From Streptomyces sp. NBC_00464 (lineage in GTDB: Bacteria; Actinomycetota; Actinomycetes; Streptomycetales; Streptomycetaceae), in the NCBI RefSeq assembly GCF_036013915.1, contig NZ_CP107899.1:3720001-3784000 (forward strand): 64,000 nt of DNA. Direction: 5' to 3'. Under the pieces are notes generated by a model. The model was not told the origin of the DNA and searched no databases. It worked only from the letters and a program-made list of their open reading frames with translations. How positions within the stretch are numbered: the first letter of the stretch is position 1; every line of letters begins with the position of its first letter. The position numbers and the translations under genes were made by a program. Of the stretch, positions 22,437-31,701 are shown one piece after another.

Positions 22437-22787
22437 TCAGATACCCGTCGGGCGGGCGGGCCGCTTCTCAGCAGGGGCGACCTGCCCGCGAGTCAGCAGC
22501 GCCAGGACGGCGAGTACCAGGGCGTTCAGACCACCGACGGTCTCGGCCGACACGGCGAACCCGTAGGCCGCGAGCAGGGCCACCGCAGCAGCGACGAGCC
22601 CGGTGAACGCGCTGGGTGCGACTGGCCGGGTGATGGCCGCCGTTGCTGCGGCGAACACGCCGGATACGACAGCAACGATCGCACCAGCCTGCTCCCCGGA
22701 CAGCCCGAAGTTGAAGCTGACAAGCAGGGACAGGGCGCCGCTGATCGTGGCGATGATGAGAGCCGGTTCACGGCCGAAGATGCGCAT
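22437..22787 (-). CDS. Putative holin
   Basis: The 116-residue, strongly hydrophobic protein has three to four predicted transmembrane helices (ALIIATISGALSLLVSFNFG, AGAIVAVVSGVFAAATAAI, FTGLVAAAVALLAAYGFAV, LNALVLAVLALL) and a short basic tail. It starts three bases after the lysin stop codon. Size, topology and position fit a holin that permeabilises the membrane for the lysin; sequence alone does not prove this. Confidence 0.75.
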   Translation of the reverse strand: MRIFGREPALIIATISGALSLLVSFNFGLSGEQAGAIVAVVSGVFAAATAAITRPVAPSAFTGLVAAAVALLAAYGFAVSAETVGGLNALVLAVLALLTRGQVAPAEKRPARPTGI

Positions 22788-22790
22788 GGG

Positions 22791-23615
22791 TCAGGACTCC
22801 GGGGTGTTGATGTTGACGTCGATGACGGCGGACTCGATCGCGGCAGTGACGGCGGCCACGATCTTCGCGGTGTCCGCGCCCTTGCCGACCTGCCCGGCCA
22901 GTGCAGTGATCGCGGCACTCATCGCGGCGACCCGCTTGTCCGTCGAACGGACCCGGGCCTGCAGGTCCTTGAGGATGCTCTGCGGCTGCCACGTTGGGTT
23001 GGTCTTGTGGTCCGCTGCATCCCCCGGGCCAGCGATGGCGTCCGTCCGCCACACCGCGTCGTAGATGTCCTTCTTCGTCATCCCCGCCATGGGGTCCTCC
23101 TCGATGCTCGGGTTCTTCCAGGTGGGGTCGGCGGACGTGATGCCGCCGGGGTAGTCGGGGTAGCCGTAGCCGTACACGTAGGCGTCCCGGCGCTGCCGGA
23201 CCTTGCGGTACACGCCGTCACCCTCGGCACTGCCGCTGGTGTTGGTGTTGCCCTCGATCGTGGTGATCGTGGTGTCGTCGTAGCCGATGACGATCCCGGT
23301 GTGAGACCCGCCGCCAGGCCCGAACATGACCTGCGCGCCGACCGCGGGGAACTCCGACCAGCGACCGGCCTTCTTCCACCAGTTCGTTGCCGTCGCGCAC
23401 GACGCGGTGACCGGGTACGAGCCCTTCGGCAGGCCAGCGGTCTGGAACGCCCAGGACGTGAACGTGCAGCACCACGCCTGATAGTCGGACCACGCCAGGC
23501 CGGGCACCGAAGCTGAGTACTTCTGCTTGTTGTTCCAGTGCCCGCCGCTGAACCCTTCGCGGTAGCCGACCTCGCCCTTAAGAACACGGGCCACATCGGC
23601 GTACCTGCCGGCCAT
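22791..23615 (-). CDS. CHAP-domain endolysin
   Basis: This 274-residue peptidoglycan hydrolase starts at ATG 23615, overlapping the upstream stop (TGATG). The CHAP catalytic cysteine lies in SDYQAWCCTFTSWAF (C49/C50), the histidine in GGGSHTGIVIGY (about H105) and the acidic residue in TIEGNTN. After about residue 165 a linker leads to a C-terminal helical region that may bind the cell wall or oligomerise. It precedes the holin in the operon, as in many actinophages. A larger open frame upstream of 23615 is non-coding. Confidence 0.92.
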   Translation of the reverse strand: MAGRYADVARVLKGEVGYREGFSGGHWNNKQKYSASVPGLAWSDYQAWCCTFTSWAFQTAGLPKGSYPVTASCATATNWWKKAGRWSEFPAVGAQVMFGPGGGSHTGIVIGYDDTTITTIEGNTNTSGSAEGDGVYRKVRQRRDAYVYGYGYPDYPGGITSADPTWKNPSIEEDPMAGMTKKDIYDAVWRTDAIAGPGDAADHKTNPTWQPQSILKDLQARVRSTDKRVAAMSAAITALAGQVGKGADTAKIVAAVTAAIESAVIDVNINTPES

Positions 23616-23857
23616 CAGACGCGCTCCGGCCAGTGCCAGCCGCCGCCCTCGTGCGAACCGTTGGCCTTCGGCTCGCCATGGGTCACCTCGCGGTTGAAGA
23701 ACATGCCCTCCGGATTCAGCACCGCGAGATCCACGAGGAACGGTCCGTGCACAGCAGTGATGACGGCGGCCCGGCACTGCGAGGTGTACTCGCCGCCGGG
23801 GGTGCCGTAGCTGACGTAGTGGACGATCCGGCCGACGGCCGGTACGGGTGATGACAT
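23615..23857 (-). CDS. Conserved actinophage hypothetical protein
   Basis: The 80-residue protein reads VGRIVHYVSYGTPGGEY near the start, then a strand-rich centre (LVDLAVLNPEGMFFNREV), and ends GGGWHWPERV. This pattern looks like a small beta-barrel protein often found beside lysins in Streptomyces phages. Its stop codon overlaps the lysin start. It may be a base-plate or lysin-associated factor; function unknown. Confidence 0.75.
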   Translation of the reverse strand: MSSPVPAVGRIVHYVSYGTPGGEYTSQCRAAVITAVHGPFLVDLAVLNPEGMFFNREVTHGEPKANGSHEGGGWHWPERV

Positions 23858-23921
23858 CGAGCCCTCCAGGGCATACGAAAGCCCCGGCCGGATCGGCTCG
23901 GGGCGGGGTGTACGGGGTGGG

Positions 23922-24419
23922 TCAGGTGGCGGATTCGTAGGTGAACGTCATCCTGAGTTGCGCGCCAGCAGCGTGGGTCTCGGGCTTCGTCGGATTCATC
24001 CACGTCAGCCGGGTGTTCGTCGCGCTGTCGGAGAAGAACGGGGCGGTCGTGCCGGCCCCGGACGAGATGACCATCTGCCCAGCCCACCGGGCGACACCGA
24101 GAAGCTGGGCCTGGCCGACGGCAGCCATTCCGCTCGCGGCCGCGGTGGCGGGGAGACTGAACCCGTAGTCGCCGGATCCGTAGGTGGTGGTGGACCCGGT
24201 GGTGAGATTGATGTTGCAGAACACGATCCTGCCCAGCTTCATGTACCGGCCGGTCAGTGTCCCGTTGTTGAGGACGGGGTTCGTAGTCGATGCGGTCCAG
24301 GTCGGGGTGTACGGCGTCCACGCACCGAAGAACGAGTTCAGCTGGTCGCGGATCTCCTGGTTCATCAGCGCGGCCGTGACCGTTTCGCCCGCACCCCAGG
24401 TACGGGGAGCGACGGTCAC
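23922..24419 (-). CDS. Minor tail / base-plate protein
   Basis: The 165-residue protein opens TVAPRTWGAGETVTAALMNQ, a common start of actinophage minor tail proteins. A beta-rich, Thr/Ser/Gly-rich C-terminal domain follows (FCNINLTTGSTTTYGSGDYG), suggesting a trimeric adhesin or receptor-binding tip. It overlaps the next upstream gene by four bases. Tail-tip location is inferred from genome position. Confidence 0.75.
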   Translation of the reverse strand: MTVAPRTWGAGETVTAALMNQEIRDQLNSFFGAWTPYTPTWTASTTNPVLNNGTLTGRYMKLGRIVFCNINLTTGSTTTYGSGDYGFSLPATAAASGMAAVGQAQLLGVARWAGQMVISSGAGTTAPFFSDSATNTRLTWMNPTKPETHAAGAQLRMTFTYESAT

Positions 24420-24877
24420 GACTGCACCTCAGGCTGGACCGGCCCCGGGTCCACGATGGGCACGTTGGGGTTGGTCGGGTCGGCAAGGTTCCACCAGAAC
24501 CGGCGATCGAGGGCCAGCGCCTGAGCCTCCGCGGCCGCCACGTCGTCGGGCAGGATCAGCGGCACCCAGTCCCGCATGCACATCACGCACCCGAACCGCG
24601 GGTCATTGACCGACACGATCCACGCAGACCCGCAGGCGTCGCACTCGGCCAGCCAACGACCGTCATCGATCCGCGCATACAGGCCGGGGTGGTCCGGGAC
24701 GGTAGCGGTGGGGACAGAGACCCGGCGGTGCAGGTGGGTCTCAGCCCACAGGTAGACGAGCTCCGCACCGGGGATCTGCGACCAGTCCTGTGTGGGCTGG
24801 CCGCGCCTCGGCGGTGGCGGCAGGTAGTACGTTTCCGCCTGCACGATGGCGGTGGCGGGCAGTGCTGTGGCACCCAT
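24416..24877 (-). CDS. Zinc-knuckle hypothetical protein of the tail module
   Basis: This 153-residue protein has a four-cysteine motif CDACGSAW...FGCVMCMRDW at about residues 79-100, likely to bind zinc, and a tyrosine/proline-rich N-terminus (ETYYLPPPPRRGQPTQDW). It lies between two minor tail genes, overlapping the downstream one by four bases. A cytoplasmic-type zinc knuckle is unusual in a tail operon. Function unknown. Confidence 0.65.
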   Translation of the reverse strand: MGATALPATAIVQAETYYLPPPPRRGQPTQDWSQIPGAELVYLWAETHLHRRVSVPTATVPDHPGLYARIDDGRWLAECDACGSAWIVSVNDPRFGCVMCMRDWVPLILPDDVAAAEAQALALDRRFWWNLADPTNPNVPIVDPGPVQPEVQS

Positions 24878-24887
24878 GAGTTCTCCG

Positions 24888-27338
24888 TCAGTAGGCGAGG
24901 CGGGTGGTGTAGCCGAGCTGGGAGTAGGCCGGATCGTCGAGGACCCAGACGCTGTCCCGGCTGCTCGCGCTGGTCCGGAACTGGATCAGATGGCTGTTCT
25001 CTTTGATCGTTTCGGTGTAGCCCTCGACGGTGACGCGCATCTCCGGTGCGTTGCTCTCCGCGGGCAGGTCGTACACGGTGAAATAGTTCGAGATGTCCGC
25101 GTCGAGGATGTCGAGGAACTCGGGCAGCGTCGCGGCTTCGATCGGCACCTCGCGCAGCTCGGGTTGTGGGTCGGCGTACCGGGACACCAGCCAGGCCGCG
25201 GCATCCGCGACCGAGTTGTCCGTGGTCTTGAGCACGTTCAGCTGTTGCTCGTACAGGCCGAACTCGGTGACGGACGCTGGCTCGCTGACGATCTGCGTCG
25301 CCCCGCCCGGCCGGGATGCCTCCACCTGGTTGCACAGCTTCTGATCGTCGTCAGCCAGCCGTGTCCCGGGTTCGACGTCGGCGTAGGCGATCGTGAACGT
25401 CTCGTCGAACGGATCGGGGTTGTACCGCAGGTCACGGGACTGGTACGCCAGCCCGTAGTAATCCCTCTCTGCGAACAGCTTGCCGCTCTCCGTGGTCTCG
25501 ACTTCCCGCAGCCGGGCTACAACCGACGTGCCGGCGGGCCCCTGCGATGCGACGGGATCGAATGTGGTCCCGAGGAGCGTGACCGAGTCCAGGCCCGCGT
25601 ACCGGGCGAGACGCTCGACTCGCCAGTCCGACGACTCGCCGCTGAATCCGGTGCGCGCGTCCGAGGACACGGCGTACACCGAGCCGACCGGGCCAGTAGC
25701 CAGATGGAGGGACACGTGCGCGATCTGCCCGGAGAACAGACGGGCCGACCGGTAGCCGCCCACGTACATGGTTCGCACGTCCGGTGTCGACGCGGCCAGC
25801 AGTGTTCCGCCGACAGCCGCCCCGTCCACGTAGACGCGCTTTGCGGCCCCGTCGTAAACGATGTGGTGCCACGCCCCGTTGGCAAGGTTGCCGCTGGTTG
25901 TGGTCGCGACGGTGAGCGCGGTGCCGTCCTGTGTCGACTCCACGGTCAGGATGCCGCTGCCGTTGAGGGCGAGCACCAGCTGTACCGTCAGCGAAGGGTC
26001 GTGCAGGCCGAGGATCGCCCGGCCCGCCGTCGACGTCTTGATCCACACCTGTGTGTGGATCAGCCACGTCGCCATGTTCGCCGCCATCTGCGGGCCGAGG
26101 TCCCCGACCAGGTACCGGCCCGCCGTCGCCGACGCGGGGGTGAACGTCGGTGCGCTCTCCCCGGTTTCGGGGACACCGTCCCCACCGAAAACCAGGCTCC
26201 CGCCAGCCCCCACCTGCGTGGACGCCAGGGCGCCGATCCCCGACCCCACGACGGAGCCGGCGGACGACGACTCGGCGGGCTCGGACAGCGGGAAGTACGC
26301 GGCCGGGAAGCTGAACGTCCCGGTCGTCGTGTCCCTGGTCAGCACCTCCATGCCCAGCATGCTGCGAAGCGGCGGCTGCCGGTTGAGGCGCTTGAACAGG
26401 TCCGTTGCCGAGATGGAGACGGACGACAAGAGCCCTTCCCACTGCACTGGCCACTCGTTGACCATGCCGTAGAAGCGCGGCCGCACCTTCGCGCCGAGGA
26501 GATCCCACTCCATGTAGTCCGCGGTGCCACCGGTGCGGGTCGCCGTGAACTCCACCTGCACGGTGTCCGTGGCCACCCACGCCGGGGTGGGCAGCGACCG
26601 GTAGACCGTCCAGTCCCACCCGTCCGGGCTCGCCTCGAAACGAAGGACGCCGCTGCTCTCGCGAATGCGCAGCCACGCATGGGCGATCGGGTCATACGGG
26701 ACAGTGACGGCACCGGCGTCCGTAGACCCCACCTCGGACGCCGCCCGCAGCTGGTTGGTTACGGCGTTGTACGACCAGCGGACCCGCGTCCCAGACGTCT
26801 GCGAGTAGATCCACATCGACACCGACGTCGACGACGAGCCGTTCGCCCCGGGCGCCGTGGACAGCTTCACCGGCAGGGATGCCCCCGCCAGCGACCATTC
26901 CCGAATCGACGTCTGCCGGGACACGACACCCGACACGACCGGTAGCCGCAGCCGACCCCCTGTCTGCACCGCCCCACCGGACGACGTCCACATCGTCGGG
27001 TCCATCACGCCACTGTCGAAGGCGTCGCCCAGCATCGACAGTGAGTACGGCGCCGCCCCGGACCGGACAGGCACGACCGCCTGACTGATCCTGAGCGGTG
27101 CGTTGGGCCGGACATGCGGGTAGAACGGGCTGTCCGGGTTCCCCGGTGTCAGAGCCCCGTCCGCATTGTCGAGCCGCAGTGACGCCGTGCCCGGCTGGAT
27201 CTCGGACAGTTCATCCGCCGCGCCCCGGGTGATCGACACCCCCTGGACCTGATCCACCCGGCGGGTGACGTCCGACCACAGAATGCTCTCCTGGGACTGG
27301 ATCAGCCCACCCCAGCCCATCTCCACAAGGACCGGCAC
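24888..27338 (-). CDS. Minor tail protein with LamG-like domain
   Basis: GTG 27338 was chosen because GGGGAGG lies five bases upstream and the tape-measure stop is immediately before it; the frame remains open much further but is not coding there. The 816-residue protein begins PVLVEMGWGGLIQSQESI and continues with a beta-rich N-domain typical of the distal tail/tail-associated proteins of actinophages. A concanavalin/LamG-like region about residues 390-580 (for example HTQVWIKTSTAGRAILGLHD and RLFSGQIAHVSLHLATG) may bind carbohydrate. Confidence 0.85.
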   Translation of the reverse strand: MPVLVEMGWGGLIQSQESILWSDVTRRVDQVQGVSITRGAADELSEIQPGTASLRLDNADGALTPGNPDSPFYPHVRPNAPLRISQAVVPVRSGAAPYSLSMLGDAFDSGVMDPTMWTSSGGAVQTGGRLRLPVVSGVVSRQTSIREWSLAGASLPVKLSTAPGANGSSSTSVSMWIYSQTSGTRVRWSYNAVTNQLRAASEVGSTDAGAVTVPYDPIAHAWLRIRESSGVLRFEASPDGWDWTVYRSLPTPAWVATDTVQVEFTATRTGGTADYMEWDLLGAKVRPRFYGMVNEWPVQWEGLLSSVSISATDLFKRLNRQPPLRSMLGMEVLTRDTTTGTFSFPAAYFPLSEPAESSSAGSVVGSGIGALASTQVGAGGSLVFGGDGVPETGESAPTFTPASATAGRYLVGDLGPQMAANMATWLIHTQVWIKTSTAGRAILGLHDPSLTVQLVLALNGSGILTVESTQDGTALTVATTTSGNLANGAWHHIVYDGAAKRVYVDGAAVGGTLLAASTPDVRTMYVGGYRSARLFSGQIAHVSLHLATGPVGSVYAVSSDARTGFSGESSDWRVERLARYAGLDSVTLLGTTFDPVASQGPAGTSVVARLREVETTESGKLFAERDYYGLAYQSRDLRYNPDPFDETFTIAYADVEPGTRLADDDQKLCNQVEASRPGGATQIVSEPASVTEFGLYEQQLNVLKTTDNSVADAAAWLVSRYADPQPELREVPIEAATLPEFLDILDADISNYFTVYDLPAESNAPEMRVTVEGYTETIKENSHLIQFRTSASSRDSVWVLDDPAYSQLGYTTRLAY

Positions 27339-27340
27339 GG

Positions 27341-30300
27341 CTACCTCCCCACGCTCAGGTTCACCGTGGCGCCCTGCGCACGGCCCAGTTGCACCAGCAC
27401 CCGCTGCACCTCCCGGCCCACCGCGACCGGGTCCATGGCCTGCTCGACGGTGACCGCCACGTTGTAGACCACGCCACCCCCACCGCCCATGACCGCGGGC
27501 CGGCCGATGACCGGCTGCATCCCGGCGACCCGCCCGGACACCTCGCCGAGTGCGGCGTCGAGCATCGGCATGGGCTGCGTCAGTCCTTGCGCCAGGCCCT
27601 CCGTGGAGTACCGGCCGACCTGCGCCATCACCGTGCTGGGCGACTTGATGCCCAGCGCCTTCTTGATGGCCGTCTGCATCCCCTTCGCGATCTTCGTCAT
27701 CTGCGTCTCGATCGCGTCCTGTTGCGACGTCAGCCCCTTCAGGAACCCGGCCCCGGCCTGTGAGCCCGAGTCGTACATAGCGTCCGCCCCGGCCTTGCCC
27801 AGCGACGTCGTGGCCGAGTCGAGCGCGGTCTGAGTGGAGTTGATGGACTTCAGCGTGGTGGACGAAGCACCAGCCAGGGCCGACGCGTAGGCGTACCCCT
27901 GCTCCGGACCCATGTCGAGGATCTGCCGAATGAGGCCCTTGGACAGGCCGCGCTTGGCCAGGGTCCCGATGTAGCTGGTGAAGGTCTTGATCTTCGCCAG
28001 CTTCGCCGCCAACCCGGCCTTGATGCTGCCGGCCGACACTTCGCCGTCCGCGATACCGAGCTGCCCCAGCGTCGTTTCCTGACGCGCGGCTGCCGTGACA
28101 GTGCCCGCGAACTTCTTCGCCGTCGCGATCGTTGCGGCAATGTCGTCCCGCCTCTTGGCCAGGACCTGCAACCGCTTCGTGTCGCGGTTGACCATCGCGA
28201 CCAGCCGGGAATCCTTCGTGGTCCGCGAGCCCCTCCACGCAGCCCAGATGTCCCTGACCAGATCCTTCGAGACTGCACTGATCTTGCCCTTGGACCCGGT
28301 CAGCCCGATGATCAGGCCCCGGCCCGCGTCGGCCGCGAGCGCCTTCGTCTTCTTCGACGGGCTCGCGATCTCCAGCTCATCCCGAATCCCGTACAGGACC
28401 GCAGCCCCAAGACCCCGGCCACCAGCCGTGACGGCATCCGTCGACACGCCCATGCCGGACCGCAGCCCCGCACTCGCGTCCCGGCCGGCCCGCGCCGCAT
28501 CAGACACCATCGCCATGCTGTCGGAGTGGGAGTAGATCTCCGTCCCGCCCCCACCGAAACGCATGAGCTCGGGGCCCTGCTCGCCAACCCAGGCCAGTTC
28601 GCCCGGCTTCGGCTTGCCACCGGAGGCGAACCCGCCGATGGACTTCGCGAAGCTGGACACACCCGAGTGTGATGACCGGTACTGCACCATCACGCTGGCG
28701 GTAGCGGTTCGCCCATCCATCGCGGCAAGCTCTCGCTTCGCCTGCGCGATCTTCGCCTGAAGATCGCCGATGTTCGCCTTGACCTGCGCCTTGCGCGAGT
28801 CAGGAACCTTCGCCAACCGACTCTTCGCGTCGGCCAGCTTTGCCGCCAGATCCTCCAGGTTCCCCTTCAGGCGGGCGGTCTTGTCCGGTGTCTTCAGGAT
28901 CTGGTCCGCGAGCTTCCGGGCCTCATCCCGGTTCAGTCCCATGGCGTCGGCTGTCGCGATCAGCTTCTCGCGGCCGCGGGCATAGATGCCGTTGACGGTC
29001 GACCATGACGCCCCGGACTCCCGGGCCTGCGCTGCCGCCTCATCCGTCTTCGACGCCAGGTCGTTCAGCGCAGTGGCTGCCGTCCGGGCCTTCTCGCTGT
29101 TGAGGTTGAGCTGCCCGCCAGAGATTGACAGGGCTTCCTCGTTGCCCTTGATCGCCTTCGTGGCAGCATCGATCGCAGCCTCGAACCCGATCATCCCGCC
29201 CAGACCCTGCCGGTGGGATTCGTTCAGCGCACTGATGCTCTGCCGCAGCCCATCCGCGCTGGACTTCTGCGCGTCGAGCTTCGCCTGCACCTGCTGAGCC
29301 TGCGTACCGAACAAGCCCATCGACTGGGCGGCCAGCTGCTCCTCGAACGCCTTGTCCGCCAGCGCTTCCTTGTACTCGGTGAGCTTGGTGTTCAGGCCAG
29401 CTGTCTCGTAGTTGTTCTCGCCCATCTGCTTCTTGATGCGGGCCAGAGCAGCCGCGGCCAGGTCGGCCTTGCCGCCGGCCACGAGACCAGCCAAGGACTT
29501 GTCGAGCGCCTCGACTTCCTTCTTCGCGTCCTTGAACGAGATGGGGTTGTCGTTGAACCGCTTGAAGAACTCGTCGCCGTCCTTGGCCGACATGAGGTTG
29601 AGGCTGGCCATGAGGCCGCTCAGGTCCTTGCCGAAGACTCTGGCCGTTTCTCCCGCGACTTGGCCCGAGTCGGCGAACCGGCCCAGGCTGGACGTCATCT
29701 TGTCGATGTCCGGTGGCGCAGACTTCCCCATCTGCGACAGTTCCATAAGGCCGATAACGAGCAGTCCAATACCGGCGCCGGCCAGGGCGATCTTCGCGCC
29801 TCGCGACATGGCGCCAATCCCGGCAGTGACCGCAGCCAGACGGCCCGGTGCCGCGGCAGCAGCCGACCGCATCGCGACGATCTCCGCAGTGAATGCGGCC
29901 ATCGCTGCACGACCCGCGGCCATGCCGGCCGCCGCCAACTTCGCAAGCTTGATCGCTACGACCAGCTGGAGGATCGTACTGACCGCGTCAGGTGGGACCG
30001 CCGCCACGATCCCCGACAAACCGTTGACGACGTCGAGCAGCGAGACACCGACACCCGAGGCCCCGACGAGGACATTGCCCAGCGCCTGGCCGACGTTGCC
30101 GAGAGTCTCCGCAACGACCGGGCCCTGCTCGCGGGCGAAGGCCATGAACTCGCTGAGACCGCCGCCGACCTCACCGGTGTCCACGGTCCGCATCAGATGG
30201 ATGAGCTGGTCGTCGACCTTGCGAAGAGTGTCGTTCGAGAACTTCGTGAACTTCTGGGTGACCCGGTCCAGGCCGGGTGACGCCATCTCGCCACCGAGGA

Positions 30301-31045
30301 CCGTCATCATGCGGTCGAGCTCGTGCCCCGTGCCCTTGACCAGACCCTCGGTTTTCGGGAGCAGGCCGTTGGCGATCGCGAGGCCCTTGTTGAAGGCCGG
30401 CATCGTGTCGTCGGCCAAGCTGTCGGACCAGTTCTTGGCCGAGTCTTTCAGCAGTCCGAGCGCAACCGCGGCTTCGCGAGTCTCCGGCGGTAGATCCGCC
30501 AGCACCCGCTGATATGCCAGCTGCGCCGTGATCGCTGCTTCGGACGTGCGGCCGCTCTTACTGACCGCGTCCTCGTACTTCTGCTGTGCCTCGCCCGCCT
30601 CGGAAAGGGCGGAGATCTGCGGGATCAGCGCGCCCGTGAAGGCAATGGCGGCGATGGCCACGGCGCCGGCCCCGGCGGCGAGCGGCGCCAGGGACGCGGC
30701 GGCCGGGATCGCTGCCGGGGCCAGGCTGATCAGCGACGCTGCGAGTTTCTCGCCCACCGTTGACGCGCGGTCCGCAACGGCCGACCAGTCCGCCGTACTG
30801 CGCCGGGCCCCCGTGATGCGGAGGCCCGTGAGCCGGGCCGCGTCCGACGTCGTGAGGAAGCGGCCGCGAAGGTCCCGCAGCCGGCCGTCCGCGTCCTGTG
30901 TGAACGCGCGCAGGTCCGAACTCGCGCCGCCTGTCACCCGCTGAAGGCGCCGACGGAAATCCTCTGAGGACTCACCCGCGCGACGCATGACGGGGGTCAG
31001 ACCGTCGCGACCATCGAGCACGAACGTCAGGCGGGTGGACGCCAT
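27341..31045 (-). CDS. Tape measure protein
   Basis: The 1234-residue protein is the longest of the tail module. ATG 31045 is used, with GGAGG six bases upstream; it overlaps the frameshifted chaperone stop (TGATG). The middle has hydrophobic segments around APAAIPAAASLAPLAAGAGA and long alanine-rich helices. A basic C-terminal part contains ASPSKKTKALAADAGRGLI and KKALGIKSPSTVMAQVG, both typical of tape measure C-termini. The length would set a tail of roughly 180 nm by the usual 0.15 nm per residue. Confidence 0.93.
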   Translation of the reverse strand: MASTRLTFVLDGRDGLTPVMRRAGESSEDFRRRLQRVTGGASSDLRAFTQDADGRLRDLRGRFLTTSDAARLTGLRITGARRSTADWSAVADRASTVGEKLAASLISLAPAAIPAAASLAPLAAGAGAVAIAAIAFTGALIPQISALSEAGEAQQKYEDAVSKSGRTSEAAITAQLAYQRVLADLPPETREAAVALGLLKDSAKNWSDSLADDTMPAFNKGLAIANGLLPKTEGLVKGTGHELDRMMTVLGGEMASPGLDRVTQKFTKFSNDTLRKVDDQLIHLMRTVDTGEVGGGLSEFMAFAREQGPVVAETLGNVGQALGNVLVGASGVGVSLLDVVNGLSGIVAAVPPDAVSTILQLVVAIKLAKLAAAGMAAGRAAMAAFTAEIVAMRSAAAAAPGRLAAVTAGIGAMSRGAKIALAGAGIGLLVIGLMELSQMGKSAPPDIDKMTSSLGRFADSGQVAGETARVFGKDLSGLMASLNLMSAKDGDEFFKRFNDNPISFKDAKKEVEALDKSLAGLVAGGKADLAAAALARIKKQMGENNYETAGLNTKLTEYKEALADKAFEEQLAAQSMGLFGTQAQQVQAKLDAQKSSADGLRQSISALNESHRQGLGGMIGFEAAIDAATKAIKGNEEALSISGGQLNLNSEKARTAATALNDLASKTDEAAAQARESGASWSTVNGIYARGREKLIATADAMGLNRDEARKLADQILKTPDKTARLKGNLEDLAAKLADAKSRLAKVPDSRKAQVKANIGDLQAKIAQAKRELAAMDGRTATASVMVQYRSSHSGVSSFAKSIGGFASGGKPKPGELAWVGEQGPELMRFGGGGTEIYSHSDSMAMVSDAARAGRDASAGLRSGMGVSTDAVTAGGRGLGAAVLYGIRDELEIASPSKKTKALAADAGRGLIIGLTGSKGKISAVSKDLVRDIWAAWRGSRTTKDSRLVAMVNRDTKRLQVLAKRRDDIAATIATAKKFAGTVTAAARQETTLGQLGIADGEVSAGSIKAGLAAKLAKIKTFTSYIGTLAKRGLSKGLIRQILDMGPEQGYAYASALAGASSTTLKSINSTQTALDSATTSLGKAGADAMYDSGSQAGAGFLKGLTSQQDAIETQMTKIAKGMQTAIKKALGIKSPSTVMAQVGRYSTEGLAQGLTQPMPMLDAALGEVSGRVAGMQPVIGRPAVMGGGGGVVYNVAVTVEQAMDPVAVGREVQRVLVQLGRAQGATVNLSVGR

Positions 31046-31691
31046 CACTCACCTCCGGATTGCTGGGCCTGCTGGTGGGCGTCCATCCAGATGACGAGCG
31101 CGTAGAAGTCGTCGACGATCAGCTCGTCGACGTCGCGGGGTCCGAGGTGGAGGAGGTGGGCGAAGAGTCCGAGGTACTGGGCTCGGAGATCTGGGATGTC
31201 GAGATCGAGGACGTCGTCGGCTCGGGTGCGGCCTCCGACGCTGCCGATGCTTCCCCGGCCGGGGACGGGTCTTTTCCCTCAGCCTCGGCCTGGCACTTCT
31301 CGATGTACGCGCGGGCGTGCTCCGGATCGGCCGCTGCCTCCGGTACCTCGGCGAGCGCCAGGACGACCTGCTCGATCGTCACGGTCGGGTCAGTGGCCCG
31401 GTAGGCGAAGCCGTTGTTCACCCAGTCCTCGATCTCCCGCTTGTCGTAGCGGGTGGTCAGCTCCTCAACACCGGGATCGAACTCCGCGAACCGCAGGGTC
31501 GGAGCGTGACGCTTCCGCAAGACCCAGACGATGCCCCGCATGGCGTCAAGGTCATCGAGTGGCAGCCCCTCCTTGATGGCCGGCCACGTCTTGTCGATAG
31601 TCCGGCCGACGATGGATGCCTCCGACGACAGCAGGGTCCGGACGTCGTACTGCTCCGGCTCTCCGCCCTCGGGCGTGTAAACAATGATCAT
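31045..31691 (-). CDS. Tail assembly chaperone -1 frameshift product (gpGT-like)
   Basis: The heptamer G-GGA-AAA (plus strand TTTTCCC, 31272-31278) lies in frame as X-XXY-YYZ at codons 138-140. A -1 slip there extends the protein by 75 residues to the TGA at 31047-31045. That overlapping frame is clearly coding: GRGSIGSVGGRTRADDVLDL, then DIPDLRAQYLGLFAHLLHLG and DDFYALVIWMDAHQQAQQ. The expected product is about 215 residues and its stop overlaps the tape measure start. Frameshifted tail chaperones are a near-universal siphovirus feature. Confidence 0.88.
31119..31691 (-). CDS. Tail assembly chaperone, zero-frame product (gpG-like)
   Basis: The 190-residue product of ATG 31691 begins MIIVYTPEGGEPEQYDVRTL and contains the helical chaperone body (IEDWVNNGFAYRATDPTVTI, then EQVVLALAEVPEAA). 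The last 50 residues are Ser/Thr/Pro-rich and come from reading past a slippery site. Such proteins coat the tape measure protein and recruit tail tube subunits. They always sit between the tube and tape measure genes, as here. Confidence 0.9.
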   Translation of the reverse strand: MIIVYTPEGGEPEQYDVRTLLSSEASIVGRTIDKTWPAIKEGLPLDDLDAMRGIVWVLRKRHAPTLRFAEFDPGVEELTTRYDKREIEDWVNNGFAYRATDPTVTIEQVVLALAEVPEAAADPEHARAYIEKCQAEAEGKDPSPAGEASAASEAAPEPTTSSISTSQISEPSTSDSSPTSSTSDPATSTS

Positions 31692-31701
31692 GATGGGTTC
31701 C

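Noticed and set aside
27339..28238. Extension of the LamG minor tail protein into the tape measure gene
   Set aside because: GTG 27338 has a strong ribosome-binding site directly after the tape measure stop; the longer frame is a shadow of tape measure coding.
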